This document shows positions 43,265 through 53,758 of a DNA stretch of 64,000 bases, one piece after another. The stretch covers positions 23,676 to 87,675 of the forward strand of contig DALYLR010000012.1 of the NCBI GenBank assembly GCA_031976175.1, given 5' to 3'. The DNA is from DMER01 sp003451645 (lineage in GTDB: Bacteria; Pseudomonadota; Alphaproteobacteria; Micropepsales; Micropepsaceae). The position numbers and the translations under genes are program-made. The notes beneath the pieces are model-generated. The model saw only the letters and a list, made by a program, of their open reading frames with translations. It searched no databases and was not told the origin of the DNA. Numbering within the stretch: the stretch's first letter is position 1; each line of letters opens with the position of its first letter.

Positions 43265-43909
43265 GTGTCGCGCGTCCCCGCAAACCCCAAAATCTACCAC
43301 ATTGTCCATGTCGACAATCTCGCTTCGATCGTCGCGGACGGCTTCCTTTGGTCGGATGCAGAAATGGTTCAGCGTCAGGGTGTGGGCACAACGATCGGCA
43401 TGAGCAAAATCAAGGCTCGCCGATTGAACGAACTCAGCCTGAGCTGTCACCCCGGCCTGCGCGTTGGGCATTGCGCTCCGTTCTATTTTTGTTCAAGGTC
43501 TGTCATGTTGTTCATGATCCACAAACGAAACGAAGAACTCACCTATAAGGGCGGTCAGGAGCCGATTGTGCATCTTGAAGCAGACATGCGGACAACGATC
43601 GACTGGGCAGAAGCAAACGGAAGGCGATGGGCATTTACCCTATCAAACGCCGGTGCGCGTTACTTCGAGGACCGGTCAGATCTCGCCCGTCTTGCTGACA
43701 TCAACTGGGATTCGGTACGGGCAAGACAGTGGGCAGGCGCGGCCAAAGAGGGCAAGCAGGCGGAGTTTTTGCTCGAGCAGTCGTTCCCATGGCATCTGGT
43801 GGAACGGATCGGCGTGCATTCGCAACCGATTGTGCCCAGAGTCGCTGCAGCAATGCATGGTGCAGCACATCGACCGGCGCTCGAGATTAGAAGCGACTGG
43901 TATTACTAG
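43265..43909 (+). CDS. darT: DarT, ssDNA thymidine ADP-ribosyltransferase toxin
   Basis: DarT uses NAD+ to ADP-ribosylate thymidine in single-stranded DNA at short motifs, blocking replication; it acts as a toxin and anti-phage effector. The 214-residue form shows KIYHIVHVDNLASIVADGFLW at the start (His12 in the NAD site), VGTTIGM, CAPFYFCSRSVMLFMIH, YKGGQEPIVHL, AFTLSNAGARYFEDR, and KQAEFLLEQSFPW with the likely catalytic Glu167, ending in SDWYY. I prefer GTG 43265, just ahead of the family N-terminus with a weak GAG at 6 bases; ATG 43211 would add 18 residues. The stop lies 11 bases before darG. Confidence 0.93.
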   Translation: MSRVPANPKIYHIVHVDNLASIVADGFLWSDAEMVQRQGVGTTIGMSKIKARRLNELSLSCHPGLRVGHCAPFYFCSRSVMLFMIHKRNEELTYKGGQEPIVHLEADMRTTIDWAEANGRRWAFTLSNAGARYFEDRSDLARLADINWDSVRARQWAGAAKEGKQAEFLLEQSFPWHLVERIGVHSQPIVPRVAAAMHGAAHRPALEIRSDWYY

Positions 43910-43920
43910 GGAGGATGGCG

Positions 43921-44967
43921 ATGATCGAGTTCAAGACAGGGGACATTCTCCGGGCGGACGTGGAAGCGCTCGTCAACACGGTCAACTGCGTCGGCATCAT
44001 GGGCCGCGGCATTGCCCTTCAATTCAAGAACGACTTCCCTGAGAACTTCAAGGCTTACGAAGCCGCCTGCGAGCGCGAAGAGGTGCGGCCGGGCAAGATG
44101 TTCGTATTCGAGACGCGGACGCTGACAAACCCGAAGTTCATCATCAACTTCCCGACCAAACGCCACTGGCGCGGCAAGAGCCGGATGGAAGACATCGACT
44201 CCGGGCTCAAGGCGCTGGTCGAAGAAATCCGTACCCGCGGCATTCGATCCATCGCGATCCCGCCGCTGGGCAGCGGCCTCGGCGGGCTCAACTGGGCCGA
44301 GGTGCGGCCGCGCATTGTTGAGGCCCTGCGCTTCCTCAATGACCTTCAGGTGATCGTGTTCGAGCCGAACAGCGCACCGGTGGCCACCAAGTCCCGCGAG
44401 GTTCCGAACATGACGGCGGGTCGCGCCGCGCTCGTCGTGCTGATGCACCGCTATCTCGGCGGCCTGATGGACCCGTTCATCACGCTAATCGAAATCCAGA
44501 AGCTCATGTACTTCATGCAGGAGGCGGGCGAACCGCTGCGCCTGAACTACATCAAGCATCATTATGGCCCCTACGCCGACAACCTGCGGCATGTCCTGAC
44601 CAAGATCGAAGGGCACCTCGTGTCCGGCTATAACGATGGAGGCGACGCTCCTGAGAAGCAACTTGAACTGGTACCAGGCGCAGTAAGCGAAGCGGAAGCC
44701 TTTCTCGAAGCAGATGGCGACACCCGCGACCGCTTCGATCGAGTGGGCCAGCTCGTGGAGGGCTTTGAGACGCCATTCGGTCTGGAACTGCTTGCGACTG
44801 TCCACTGGGTGGCAAGCCGCGAGAACGCCAAAAGCCCCAAGGACGCTGTGGATAAAGTTTACGCCTGGAATGACCGCAAGAAGCGCTTCTCGCCGCGACA
44901 GATTGCCCTTGCCTATAACAGGCTCGTATCAATGGGATGGATTGAAACATCAAAGGAGGCTTCGTAG
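43921..44967 (+). CDS. darG: DarG, macrodomain antitoxin of DarT
   Basis: DarG removes the ADP-ribose from thymidine and also binds DarT. The N-terminal macrodomain (about 1-155) shows GDILRADVEALVNTVNCVGIMGRGIALQFK, then INFPTK with Lys80, the position of the catalytic lysine in Thermus DarG, and IAIPPLGSGLGGLNW. The C-terminal domain (about 175-348) has FMQEAGEPLRLNYIKHHYGPYADNLRHVL, the toxin-binding part of full-length DarG. ATG 43921 is 6 bases after GGGAGG; ATG 43915 abuts that site and is less likely. With darT it makes a complete locus, followed after 6 bases by a reductase gene. Confidence 0.95.
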   Translation: MIEFKTGDILRADVEALVNTVNCVGIMGRGIALQFKNDFPENFKAYEAACEREEVRPGKMFVFETRTLTNPKFIINFPTKRHWRGKSRMEDIDSGLKALVEEIRTRGIRSIAIPPLGSGLGGLNWAEVRPRIVEALRFLNDLQVIVFEPNSAPVATKSREVPNMTAGRAALVVLMHRYLGGLMDPFITLIEIQKLMYFMQEAGEPLRLNYIKHHYGPYADNLRHVLTKIEGHLVSGYNDGGDAPEKQLELVPGAVSEAEAFLEADGDTRDRFDRVGQLVEGFETPFGLELLATVHWVASRENAKSPKDAVDKVYAWNDRKKRFSPRQIALAYNRLVSMGWIETSKEAS

Positions 44968-44973
44968 CCCACC

Positions 44974-46005
44974 ATGTCCACCGATCTTGTCCTTGTCACT
45001 GGCGGTTCCGGGTTTATCGCTACCCACTGCATCTTGAAGCTCCTCGCGCAGGGGTACCGTGTACGGACGACCGTGCGGAACCTGGCGCGCGAGGGAGAGG
45101 TCCGCGCCATGCTCAAGGCCGGCGGAGCGGAGCCTGGCGACCGGCTCACCTTTGCCGCCGCGGAACTCTCCAGGGACGAGGGCTGGGCCGGTGCGGCGCA
45201 GGGCTGCGCCTATGTGCTCCACGTAGCCTCCCCCATCCCGCCGACACAGCCCAAGAACGAGAACGACCTGATCATCCCCGCGCGCGAGGGCGCCTTGCGG
45301 GTTTTGAAGGCCGCACGCGATGCGGGCGCCAAACGCGTGGTGATGACCTCCTCCGTCGCTTCGGTCGGTTATGGCAAGAATACCCAGGAAAAGACGTATA
45401 CGGAGGAGGACTGGTCCGACGTCAACGGCCGCTCAATGAGCGCTTACGCCAAGTCCAAGACCATCGCGGAGCGCGCCGCCTGGGACTTTGTCGCCAAGGA
45501 GGGACGGGGCTTGGAGCTTGCGACCATCCTGCCTGCTCTGGTGCTCGGCCCTGTCTTGAGCCCGGATTTCTCGCCTTCGGTTCTGGTCGTACAGCGCCTA
45601 ATGATGGGGGCGATGCCCGGCTGCCCGAAACTCTATTTCAGCGTTGTCGATGTGCGCGATGTGGCCGAGCTGCATGTGCGCGCGATGACCAGCCCAGCCG
45701 CCGCCGGTCAGCGCTTGATCGCCAGTGCTGGGAACTCCGTCCCCATGGTCGAGATCGCGCGCATCTTGAAGCGCCGCTTGGGCGCCGCAGCGGCCAAGGT
45801 ACCCGCGCGCGAATTGCCCAATTGGATGGTCTGGCTCGCCTCCTGGTCGAACCCGGAGATCAAGCAGTTCCTTGGCGAGTTGGGTGTGGTCAAACATATG
45901 AGCGGCGCCAAGGCGCAACGCCTGCTCAATTGGACACCCATTACCATCGAGGAGGCGACCGTCGCCGCAGCGCAAAGCCTGATCGCGACGGGCGCTCTGA
46001 AATAA
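44974..46005 (+). CDS. NAD-dependent epimerase/dehydratase family protein (dihydroflavonol-reductase-like, extended SDR)
   Basis: The 343-residue extended short-chain dehydrogenase begins with the Rossmann motif VTGGSGFIATHCI. A VVMTSSVASVGYG stretch supplies the catalytic Ser, and YAKSKTIAE the Tyr-x-x-x-Lys pair. LPALVLGPVLSPDFSPS and VDVRDVAELHVRAM match the dihydroflavonol-4-reductase/cinnamoyl-CoA-reductase-like branch. The substrate is unknown; reduction of an aldehyde or ketone is most likely. It starts only 6 bases after darG on the same strand, so it is probably co-transcribed with the toxin-antitoxin pair, although I know of no functional link. Confidence 0.88.
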   Translation: MSTDLVLVTGGSGFIATHCILKLLAQGYRVRTTVRNLAREGEVRAMLKAGGAEPGDRLTFAAAELSRDEGWAGAAQGCAYVLHVASPIPPTQPKNENDLIIPAREGALRVLKAARDAGAKRVVMTSSVASVGYGKNTQEKTYTEEDWSDVNGRSMSAYAKSKTIAERAAWDFVAKEGRGLELATILPALVLGPVLSPDFSPSVLVVQRLMMGAMPGCPKLYFSVVDVRDVAELHVRAMTSPAAAGQRLIASAGNSVPMVEIARILKRRLGAAAAKVPARELPNWMVWLASWSNPEIKQFLGELGVVKHMSGAKAQRLLNWTPITIEEATVAAAQSLIATGALK

Positions 46006-46060
46006 GCCGTCTGGACATCCTCGGAGACGCCGCCGATCTTCTATCCGGAGCGCAGACCTC

Positions 46061-46450
46061 ATGACCAAGACCTTTACCGGCGGGTGTTTGTGCGGCGCGA
46101 TCCGCTTTGAGGCCAAGGGCCCCCCCGCCAAGCCCCACACGTGTTCGTGCAAGATGTGTCAGCGCCACAGCGGCGCCTTGACCACGACATGGGTTGAGTT
46201 CCCCAAGGATGCAGTGACCTGGGTCGGCCCAGGCGGGGCGCCTGCCACCTGGCGCTCTTCTGACATTACCAGCCGCACTTTCTGTCCCACCTGCGGCAGT
46301 GTGCTCGGCGCCATTGATGATGCGCCCGTCATTGGCCTCGTCCTCGGGTCCTTCGACAACCCGAACGCCAAGGCGCTGATGCCCGTGGCGCATGCCTATC
46401 GCGGCGGGCGGCCCAAATGGTGGCACGTTGCGGTTGGAGATGCCGAATAG
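46061..46450 (+). CDS. GFA family zinc protein (Mss4-like fold)
   Basis: The 129-residue protein has the metal-binding motifs of the glutathione-dependent-formaldehyde-activating superfamily: GGCLCGAIRFEAKG, HTCSCKMCQRHSGA and FCPTCGSVLG, with six or seven Cys for one or two zinc sites. Only a few members act on formaldehyde adducts and most have no proven role, so I do not assign that reaction. It follows the SDR gene by 55 bases on the same strand. Confidence 0.9.
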   Translation: MTKTFTGGCLCGAIRFEAKGPPAKPHTCSCKMCQRHSGALTTTWVEFPKDAVTWVGPGGAPATWRSSDITSRTFCPTCGSVLGAIDDAPVIGLVLGSFDNPNAKALMPVAHAYRGGRPKWWHVAVGDAE

Positions 46451-46529
46451 CGCCATGTCCGGAAATGGCGAGCGCGAGGACCCGCCTGGCGTTAGGACTT
46501 CTGGCGGACCATCCATCAGGAGCCACACC

Positions 46530-46997
46530 ATGTCCTTTCACATCCGCGGTCTCGACCCTGCCCCCTTTCGCGAACTTTATGGATTGAGCGACGCCGCACT
46601 GGCCGAGCGTCATATCGTCCGTATGCGGTGCGACACCAAGCCCGGCTACCCGGACCGCGTCACGCTCGCCGATATCGATGCCGGCGGCCACGCTCTTCTC
46701 CTCAACTATACGCATCAGCCCGCGGCGACGCCCTATCGCGCCGCGCACGCGATCTTTGTGCAGGAGGGCGCCGAGACCCCATTTGAGGGCACCGATGTCA
46801 TTCCGGAGGCTCTGCAAAGCCGCCTCTTGTCACTACGTGCCTTCGATGGGGCCGGCATGATGATTGACGCCGATATTATTGAGGGGCGCGAGGCCCCTTC
46901 CCTCATTTCCAGGCTCTTCGACAATCCGCACAGCGCCTATATTCACGCCCACTTTGCGCGGCGCGGCTGCTTTGCCGCCAGGATCGAGCGGGCTTAG
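46530..46997 (+). CDS. DUF1203 family protein
   Basis: The 155-residue protein matches DUF1203: SFHIRGLDPAPFRELYGLSDAALAERHIVRMRCDTKPGYPDRVTL, then ALLLNYTHQPAATPYRAAHAIFVQEGA, and the C-terminal HSAYIHAHFARRGCFAARIER. The His residues and two Cys are conserved in memory of the family, but the function is unknown. ATG 46530 follows AGGAG at 8 bases. The stop overlaps that of the convergent GH8 gene by 4 bases. Confidence 0.85.
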   Translation: MSFHIRGLDPAPFRELYGLSDAALAERHIVRMRCDTKPGYPDRVTLADIDAGGHALLLNYTHQPAATPYRAAHAIFVQEGAETPFEGTDVIPEALQSRLLSLRAFDGAGMMIDADIIEGREAPSLISRLFDNPHSAYIHAHFARRGCFAARIERA

Positions 46998-48136
46998 CGC
47001 CCCTGCCCCGAGGGCAGGCAATGCGGAAAGCGCTCCGACAAAGCGAGCTTGGTCAGCATGTAGAGCGACGCCGAATAGTAATCATCCCAGGGCTCAAGTT
47101 TCAAAGTGCTGGGGAGTGCTGCACCGGTCACCGCGCAATCCACGGCGCGCTCAATGGCTCGGAATCCTGTACCTAAGCTTTTCGTGAGGACCCTATCGTC
47201 CGTGAGGCTAACCTCAACGGGAACCTTTGGGTCTGTGCGTTCGGCCGCCCACATAAGCCGGAAGGGCTTGAGCAATTTGGGATCGCCAAAATTGGCCCAT
47301 AGCAGATGCAAAGGGACCCGTACGGCGTCATAGCCATGACGGGCGCCGTCAGGCTGCCCATTGTCGCGCACGGCCGTCATGCTGCCATTGGCGCGAATAT
47401 GAACCCAATCGGGTGGCAGCTGATAGGCACCAAAGCGGGCCCGCTCCAAAAGGCGCAACCCCGTATCGATCTGCAGCCCCCACGCCCCATGCAGCTCCAC
47501 ATCCCGAAACGCCAAAAAGGCCGGGAACACAAAATAGGACGGATTGACAATGATCGAGCCATCGTCGCGCTCAAAGGCATATTTGGCGGGCAGCCAATAG
47601 GTGATGCCGTCCGCTTGCCGGAACAAATCCGGGTGCTGTATCGCGACCATGCGCGCCTTTGCGGCGGCCAAATAGTCCTGATTGCTCCACCGCTTTGCTC
47701 CCCGCAAGAGCGCCCATCCAATCAAGATGTCTCCGTCGGTCGCGTGCATTCTTTCCTGCACGGGCGCGTTGGGGATCCAGCGCCAGCGCAGCATCGCCTC
47801 CCCGTCTTGCGTCAGGTTTGCTTGGGTCCATGACCAAAGGCGTTCAAAGACGATCCGGTCGTTATAGGCCTCCGCCAGCAGCATCGCATAGCCCTGGCCC
47901 TCGCTGGTGGTCCTGCCGCCATGCAGCGCATCGATGCTGCGGCCCTCGGGCGCGATGAAGCGGGCCTTATACTGCTCCCACTCGGAGACCGGCCCTGGCG
48001 TCACCTGAAGCGCCTTGGCCCACAGCGACCACATGAGCAGCGTCAGCATCGCAGCGCCTAGCCCTGCGAATAGTGCAAGACGTCCGGCATAATGGGGGAG
48101 ACCCAGTTTCTGGATCAAGACGCGTCCCTCGCGCAA
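46994..48136 (-). CDS. bcsZ: Glycosyl hydrolase family 8 endoglucanase (BcsZ-like)
   Basis: The 380-residue enzyme has one N-terminal membrane helix (about residues 18-40), likely a signal-anchor. The GH8 core has GRTTSEGQGYAMLLAEAYNDR, where the Glu is the expected proton donor, and HATDGDILIGWALLRGA with the catalytic Asp region. ITYWLPAKYAFERDDGSIIVNPSYFVFPAFLAF and RHGYDAVRVPLHLLWA also fit. In cellulose operons BcsZ trims the nascent beta-1,4-glucan. Here it is the third gene of a minus-strand set behind a cellulose-synthase-like gene and bcsS, which supports that role. Confidence 0.88.
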   Translation of the reverse strand: MREGRVLIQKLGLPHYAGRLALFAGLGAAMLTLLMWSLWAKALQVTPGPVSEWEQYKARFIAPEGRSIDALHGGRTTSEGQGYAMLLAEAYNDRIVFERLWSWTQANLTQDGEAMLRWRWIPNAPVQERMHATDGDILIGWALLRGAKRWSNQDYLAAAKARMVAIQHPDLFRQADGITYWLPAKYAFERDDGSIIVNPSYFVFPAFLAFRDVELHGAWGLQIDTGLRLLERARFGAYQLPPDWVHIRANGSMTAVRDNGQPDGARHGYDAVRVPLHLLWANFGDPKLLKPFRLMWAAERTDPKVPVEVSLTDDRVLTKSLGTGFRAIERAVDCAVTGAALPSTLKLEPWDDYYSASLYMLTKLALSERFPHCLPSGQGR

Positions 48137-48188
48137 AAATGCCGCCGCGGTTCGCGCGACGGCATGGTTCCTCGCCTATCGCATGGGC

Positions 48189-48926
48189 TCAGAGAGCCTT
48201 GGAGAACTCCAGGCCGATATAGCCGCCATCGCTCCGGCTTTCGTCAGATTCGGCATAGCCACCGCGCACGCCCAACGTCGTTGTCTCATCAATCGGCACA
48301 CGAATGAATGCGCCAGCTTCGACGGTGTCGTATTCTTCATTGCCGTGGAAGGACACCTCGGGGCCGATCGCAACGCCGCTGCCAACCTCGATCCCCACGC
48401 GCGCGCGCGTGAACCAAGCGTTCTGGTGTGTCGCATAGGATGCGATCCCCGAAAAGTCCCAGCCCGGATTGTTCAGATAGATTTCACCCTGCACCTTGAA
48501 GCTCGTGTTGTCGCCGTCCGCGTCCGACAGCGGGTCTGCCGGGTCGGTGTCAATGCTACGATGATTGACGCCCGCGAGCGCTGAAAACTTGTCGCCGTCG
48601 CCCCAGACCCATTGGTAACCAACGAGCGCGTTCAGGCCGAAGCCGCCTGCCTGAATGGGCGTCACCGGGTTGGCCAGATATTCGTAGGTCAGGAACTCCC
48701 AAGACCCGTTGAAAATGACGCCGCTCTTGTTGAGATCGCCATTAAATGCGGCGACAGCGCCGACAATGGCGTAATTGTTGTTCTCCCGCACCGTCGCTCC
48801 GACGAAACCGACCACCGACTTAGCGTTTGCGTCCGCCGGGCTGGTCGGGAAGAGATCCGCGTTGGCAGGACCGGCCAATCCCAAAACGGCGAGCAGGCTG
48901 CATGCACTGGCCAAAGCAATTCTCAT
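48189..48926 (-). CDS. bcsS: BcsS-like outer-membrane beta-barrel of cellulose biosynthesis
   Basis: The 245-residue protein has a signal peptide (cleaved near ANA-D24) and then alternating hydrophobic strands ending in Leu: VVGFVGATVRENNNYAIVGAVAAFNGDL, VIFNGSWEFLTYEYL, GFGLNALVGYQWVWGDGDKFSALAGV, RARVGIEVGSGVAIGPEVSFHGNEEYDTVEAGAFI. About ten strands suit a small outer-membrane barrel. BcsS is an alphaproteobacterial cellulose accessory protein of uncertain function that is thought to help export, and the flanking synthase-like and GH8 genes support the call. Assignment rests on pattern and context. Confidence 0.78.
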   Translation of the reverse strand: MRIALASACSLLAVLGLAGPANADLFPTSPADANAKSVVGFVGATVRENNNYAIVGAVAAFNGDLNKSGVIFNGSWEFLTYEYLANPVTPIQAGGFGLNALVGYQWVWGDGDKFSALAGVNHRSIDTDPADPLSDADGDNTSFKVQGEIYLNNPGWDFSGIASYATHQNAWFTRARVGIEVGSGVAIGPEVSFHGNEEYDTVEAGAFIRVPIDETTTLGVRGGYAESDESRSDGGYIGLEFSKAL

Positions 48927-49006
48927 GATTCGCTCCTACTGCGATTGATCCAATCGTTAATTTCCCGGAGTGGTAGCCCACATGACAGGGCAGCGCAAAC
49001 ACAGAA

Positions 49007-50545
49007 TTAAGAACTTGATCGCCTGGTTCGATGGATTGCACGCCAGATGACGCTGAAATGCGACAAAAAACCTAACAACGCCCAAAACCAAACTGTGTAG
49101 AGCGGTGTGCCTGAGATCGTTGCCGCCACTAGCCCAAGCGTCGACAAGAATCCCCACACAACAGCCGTGAAATTCAGCGCTGCGACTGTGCAGGGCACGA
49201 TCATAAACGACAGGTCCTCCGTTTGGCGCTTTGCCTTGGAGGTGACGTGGAACACCCGTTCGGCGCCGAACGGGGCTCTCCACAGTGCAAGAAGGTGGGG
49301 CGCCAGGATTGCTGCATCGAAATGCAATGCAGGCAGCAAATGCCACACCCCGCGCGAGAAGGCCACCATCATGGCCCAAGAAAGAAACAACAGCGCGAAG
49401 AAAAAGGGCAGGAAAACCGCGTAATCGGCATAGACCGGCAGAATGCCGAACAAAATGCCGATAGCGGGCGCCACAACGAAGACGACATCCCGCAACGCAC
49501 CGGACAAATAATGCAAGGACGCCCAATAACACAGGGTTTGCCGCCAGGTCAGTCCGCGACCGAACCACACGCCTTCGCGCGCGCAGACCGACAATTGCCC
49601 GCTCGCCCACCGGTAGCGCTGGCGCATGAAGGCAGTCAAAGTCTCCGGCGCTTGCCCTTCGGCGACATTGTCTGGATGGAACGCGCTGCCATAGCCACGA
49701 TGCTGAAGTTGCAAGCCCGTATGGGCGTCTTCCGTAACCGTTCCAGTTGCAAAGCCACCAATCTCGTCAAGGCAGGACCGCCTGAGAATGGCAGGGCAGC
49801 CGCAATAGGCCGTCGCGTTGTGATGGTCGCGGCCGCGCTCGAGCACATCGAACCAGAGCGATTGCTCATTCCAATCTCTTGGCAATCCCCAGCCGTGAAG
49901 GTGCTGGAACGACCGGCGGTTGGAAAACACTTGCGGTGCCTGCACGAAAGCGCATTTGGGGTCGCTGAAATAGGGCGACAGCGCCTGCAGCATGGTTGGT
50001 TTGGCAACGAAGTCCGCGTCGAGAACCGCCACAAAGGGTGCCGTGCTCTTGGTCAATCCGAAGTTCAAATTGCCTGCCTTGGCATGGGAAGACTCGCCCC
50101 GCGCGAAATACTCCGCACCAAGATCAAGGGTCATCTGGCGCACGTCCGGGCGCGCGGCGTCGTCCAGTACCAGCACCCTGCCGCGGCCACTCATGGCGAG
50201 CGCTGCGCTGATCGTGTCGCGCAGAACCTCTAAGGGTTCGCCCTTGGTCGGGATCATCACATCGATGCTGGCCGCCTCGACTGCCGGTGCAGGCCGCGAC
50301 CGCGGCGTCACGCGCCATGTCACAAAGGCAAAGAGCGCGATGCTCAACTGGGCATGCAGCTCCGTGATGTAAAACAGCCATGAATAGAGCGGCCATTCTT
50401 GATTGAACACCGTCAGGCGGTAGCTGAAATAGGCCACCGCGCACAGCGCCCAGGCACAAAAAACAACGAGCCGCAGCATACCATGGGCATCGCTCGCAAC
50501 GGCGCTTGCCTCCCCGGGGCTGTCAGAGCGGTCACTCATCGGCAT
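49007..50545 (-). CDS. BcsA-like family 2 glycosyltransferase without PilZ domain
   Basis: The 512-residue membrane enzyme has two N-terminal helices (about 22-45 and 55-78), a cytoplasmic GT2 domain and about five C-terminal helices. The catalytic signature is complete: DD at 128-129, DAD at 176-178, TED at 271-273 and QRYRW at 309-313, as in processive cellulose synthase. The C-terminal PilZ domain that lets BcsA sense c-di-GMP is missing, because the protein ends soon after the last helix. So it likely makes a beta-glucan without direct c-di-GMP gating. bcsS and GH8 follow; bcsB and bcsC are not seen. ATG 50545 is chosen; another ATG lies two codons later. Confidence 0.88.
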   Translation of the reverse strand: MPMSDRSDSPGEASAVASDAHGMLRLVVFCAWALCAVAYFSYRLTVFNQEWPLYSWLFYITELHAQLSIALFAFVTWRVTPRSRPAPAVEAASIDVMIPTKGEPLEVLRDTISAALAMSGRGRVLVLDDAARPDVRQMTLDLGAEYFARGESSHAKAGNLNFGLTKSTAPFVAVLDADFVAKPTMLQALSPYFSDPKCAFVQAPQVFSNRRSFQHLHGWGLPRDWNEQSLWFDVLERGRDHHNATAYCGCPAILRRSCLDEIGGFATGTVTEDAHTGLQLQHRGYGSAFHPDNVAEGQAPETLTAFMRQRYRWASGQLSVCAREGVWFGRGLTWRQTLCYWASLHYLSGALRDVVFVVAPAIGILFGILPVYADYAVFLPFFFALLFLSWAMMVAFSRGVWHLLPALHFDAAILAPHLLALWRAPFGAERVFHVTSKAKRQTEDLSFMIVPCTVAALNFTAVVWGFLSTLGLVAATISGTPLYTVWFWALLGFLSHFSVIWRAIHRTRRSSS

Positions 50546-50673
50546 GATTGCTGGCGTCTCGCGAACAAGATTGGTGGGCTCAACCTCCCGCCTTCTGTCA
50601 CCGCAAGTCCGCGAGTTCAACCGCGATTGTTGGTGCAGGAGCGTCGGACGGCCTTGACATGCGTTGAGCTACT

Positions 50674-52485
<1,812 letters not shown>

Positions 52486-52508
52486 GATGCGCGCTCCTCG
52501 AAGCTGTT

Positions 52509-52523
52509 CTGACAATTTGTCAG
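52509..52523. promoter_or_regulatory. Palindromic operator candidate CTGACAA-T-TTGTCAG upstream of the monooxygenase
   Basis: A perfect 15-bp palindrome 24-38 bases ahead of the monooxygenase ATG. Its inner part TGACA-N3-TGTCA (52510-52522) has the same half-sites and spacing as the site ahead of the TonB receptor (37927-37939). The location next to the ribosome site suits repression by a TetR-type regulator; no such regulator is in the window. Confidence 0.6.
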
Positions 52524-52664
52524 ACGATGGCGCGACCGGTGTCAATTAGCAATGGCCTCGTTGAAGGCTCACATGGTGGTTCAAGGCTTGCGTCCAGCCG
52601 ATTTGAAGCGGCGTACGGCACGCACGAACCGAACTCTCAAAATACCTGTTACCGCGGCGCCTTG

Positions 52665-53435
52665 TCACTGCACGACGATGTGCGGCACTTCGCTGCCCTT
52701 TTTTGGCCTCTTCTGAATAAAGTCGATGGCTTCACAGTCCTCATCGTCTTGGTTTACCGGCCTTTTTCGTTTGATGCTGCAAGCATAATCAGTGACTACG
52801 CTAGCACCTAACTCTTTCTTCGTTTCTTTGCCGTCGTTTTGGACCGGTTTTGCGTTGGCTATTGCTTGATGCAAGTATGAGTCGATCGACGTTTCTGTAC
52901 ACAAGTGTGCATAACCCGCGACACGACGCCGGGCAGCAACGAAGTCGGTTGGCGCGGTATTCGGCAAAGCCTGCTCATGCGCCGCCATCGCCGCTCTGAT
53001 CAGCTTGTACGCCTCTGGCGCAAACTTGGAGAACACTTTTTGCTTTTCAAGATTGTTGAAATAATTGTCGACCGCAGAACCTGTGGCACTGGTAATCCCA
53101 ATCGCAACCGTCCCTGCGTCGGTCGCCGTCAGAATAGCATTCGCGAGCTGAAACAAGATTTGGGAATTCCCCTTCCAATATTGTTCGTTCGTTCGGGCAA
53201 TTGAGAGCTCATTGAAATAGGCCGTACACAGTGCTTCAACGCGGGCAAATCCTGCCATTTGATACATGATCGGTGACTGCACTGAACCATCAGGGAACCG
53301 GTCAGTCTCGCTGATATAGGCCGCGATATCTCCAGGAAGTGGCTCCTTCGGCGCCTGAATGCCTAAATCCTGCGCGCAGCCTGCCAAAATTGCGCAAATC
53401 AATGTCGAACAGACCGTCGACAGAATTCTCTTCAT
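52665..53435 (-). CDS. Hypothetical lipoprotein
   Basis: The 256-residue protein has a lipoprotein signal peptide with lipobox LAGC and Cys20 as the acylated residue. The body is mostly helical: a segment with SPIMYQMAGFARVEALCTAYFNELSIARTN, then LFQLANAILTATDAGTVAIGITSATGSAVDNYFNN, which resembles a glycine/alanine-rich membrane-proximal helix, and an AYKLIRAAMAAHEQAL helix. The last 50 residues are charged (KRKRP, DDEDCEAID). I do not recognise a family. ATG 53435 follows GGAGA. Codon use looks more AT-rich than the neighbours, suggesting recent acquisition, but this is a visual impression. Confidence 0.6.
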   Translation of the reverse strand: MKRILSTVCSTLICAILAGCAQDLGIQAPKEPLPGDIAAYISETDRFPDGSVQSPIMYQMAGFARVEALCTAYFNELSIARTNEQYWKGNSQILFQLANAILTATDAGTVAIGITSATGSAVDNYFNNLEKQKVFSKFAPEAYKLIRAAMAAHEQALPNTAPTDFVAARRRVAGYAHLCTETSIDSYLHQAIANAKPVQNDGKETKKELGASVVTDYACSIKRKRPVNQDDEDCEAIDFIQKRPKKGSEVPHIVVQ

Positions 53436-53758
53436 TTCCGTCTCCCCCAAGACACGAACACCCTACATGCCGTTACTACCAATAACTGCGCCCAACAACC
53501 CGCAAGTTGCGAATTCTCAGTCCCCTGTTGCCAATCTACAACGAGAGGGGCGTGTCTTGCGCCTTTCATAGGCAATCGAAACAGTGAAGCATGCGACCAA
53601 TACCCATATAATATTGTAACTCTATTGTGCTGGACACAGTCAAAGCTCGACCTCTTTTATCTTGCGCAACACCCGTGCCCACTCGGACACTCTGTTCGAA
53701 AACGGCGCCTCGGGTGCGGTTGGCAAGGGGCCTGAATGTTTGGAGTTTGGAGCGCAAG
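53436..53758. other. 323-base intergenic region, AT-rich in the middle
   Basis: No supported gene. It separates the divergent lipoprotein and GNAT genes, so both promoters should be here. The stretch around 53600-53630 (CCCATATAATATTGTAAC) is distinctly AT-rich and holds TATAAT-like sequence. I see no strong palindrome. Confidence 0.4.
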
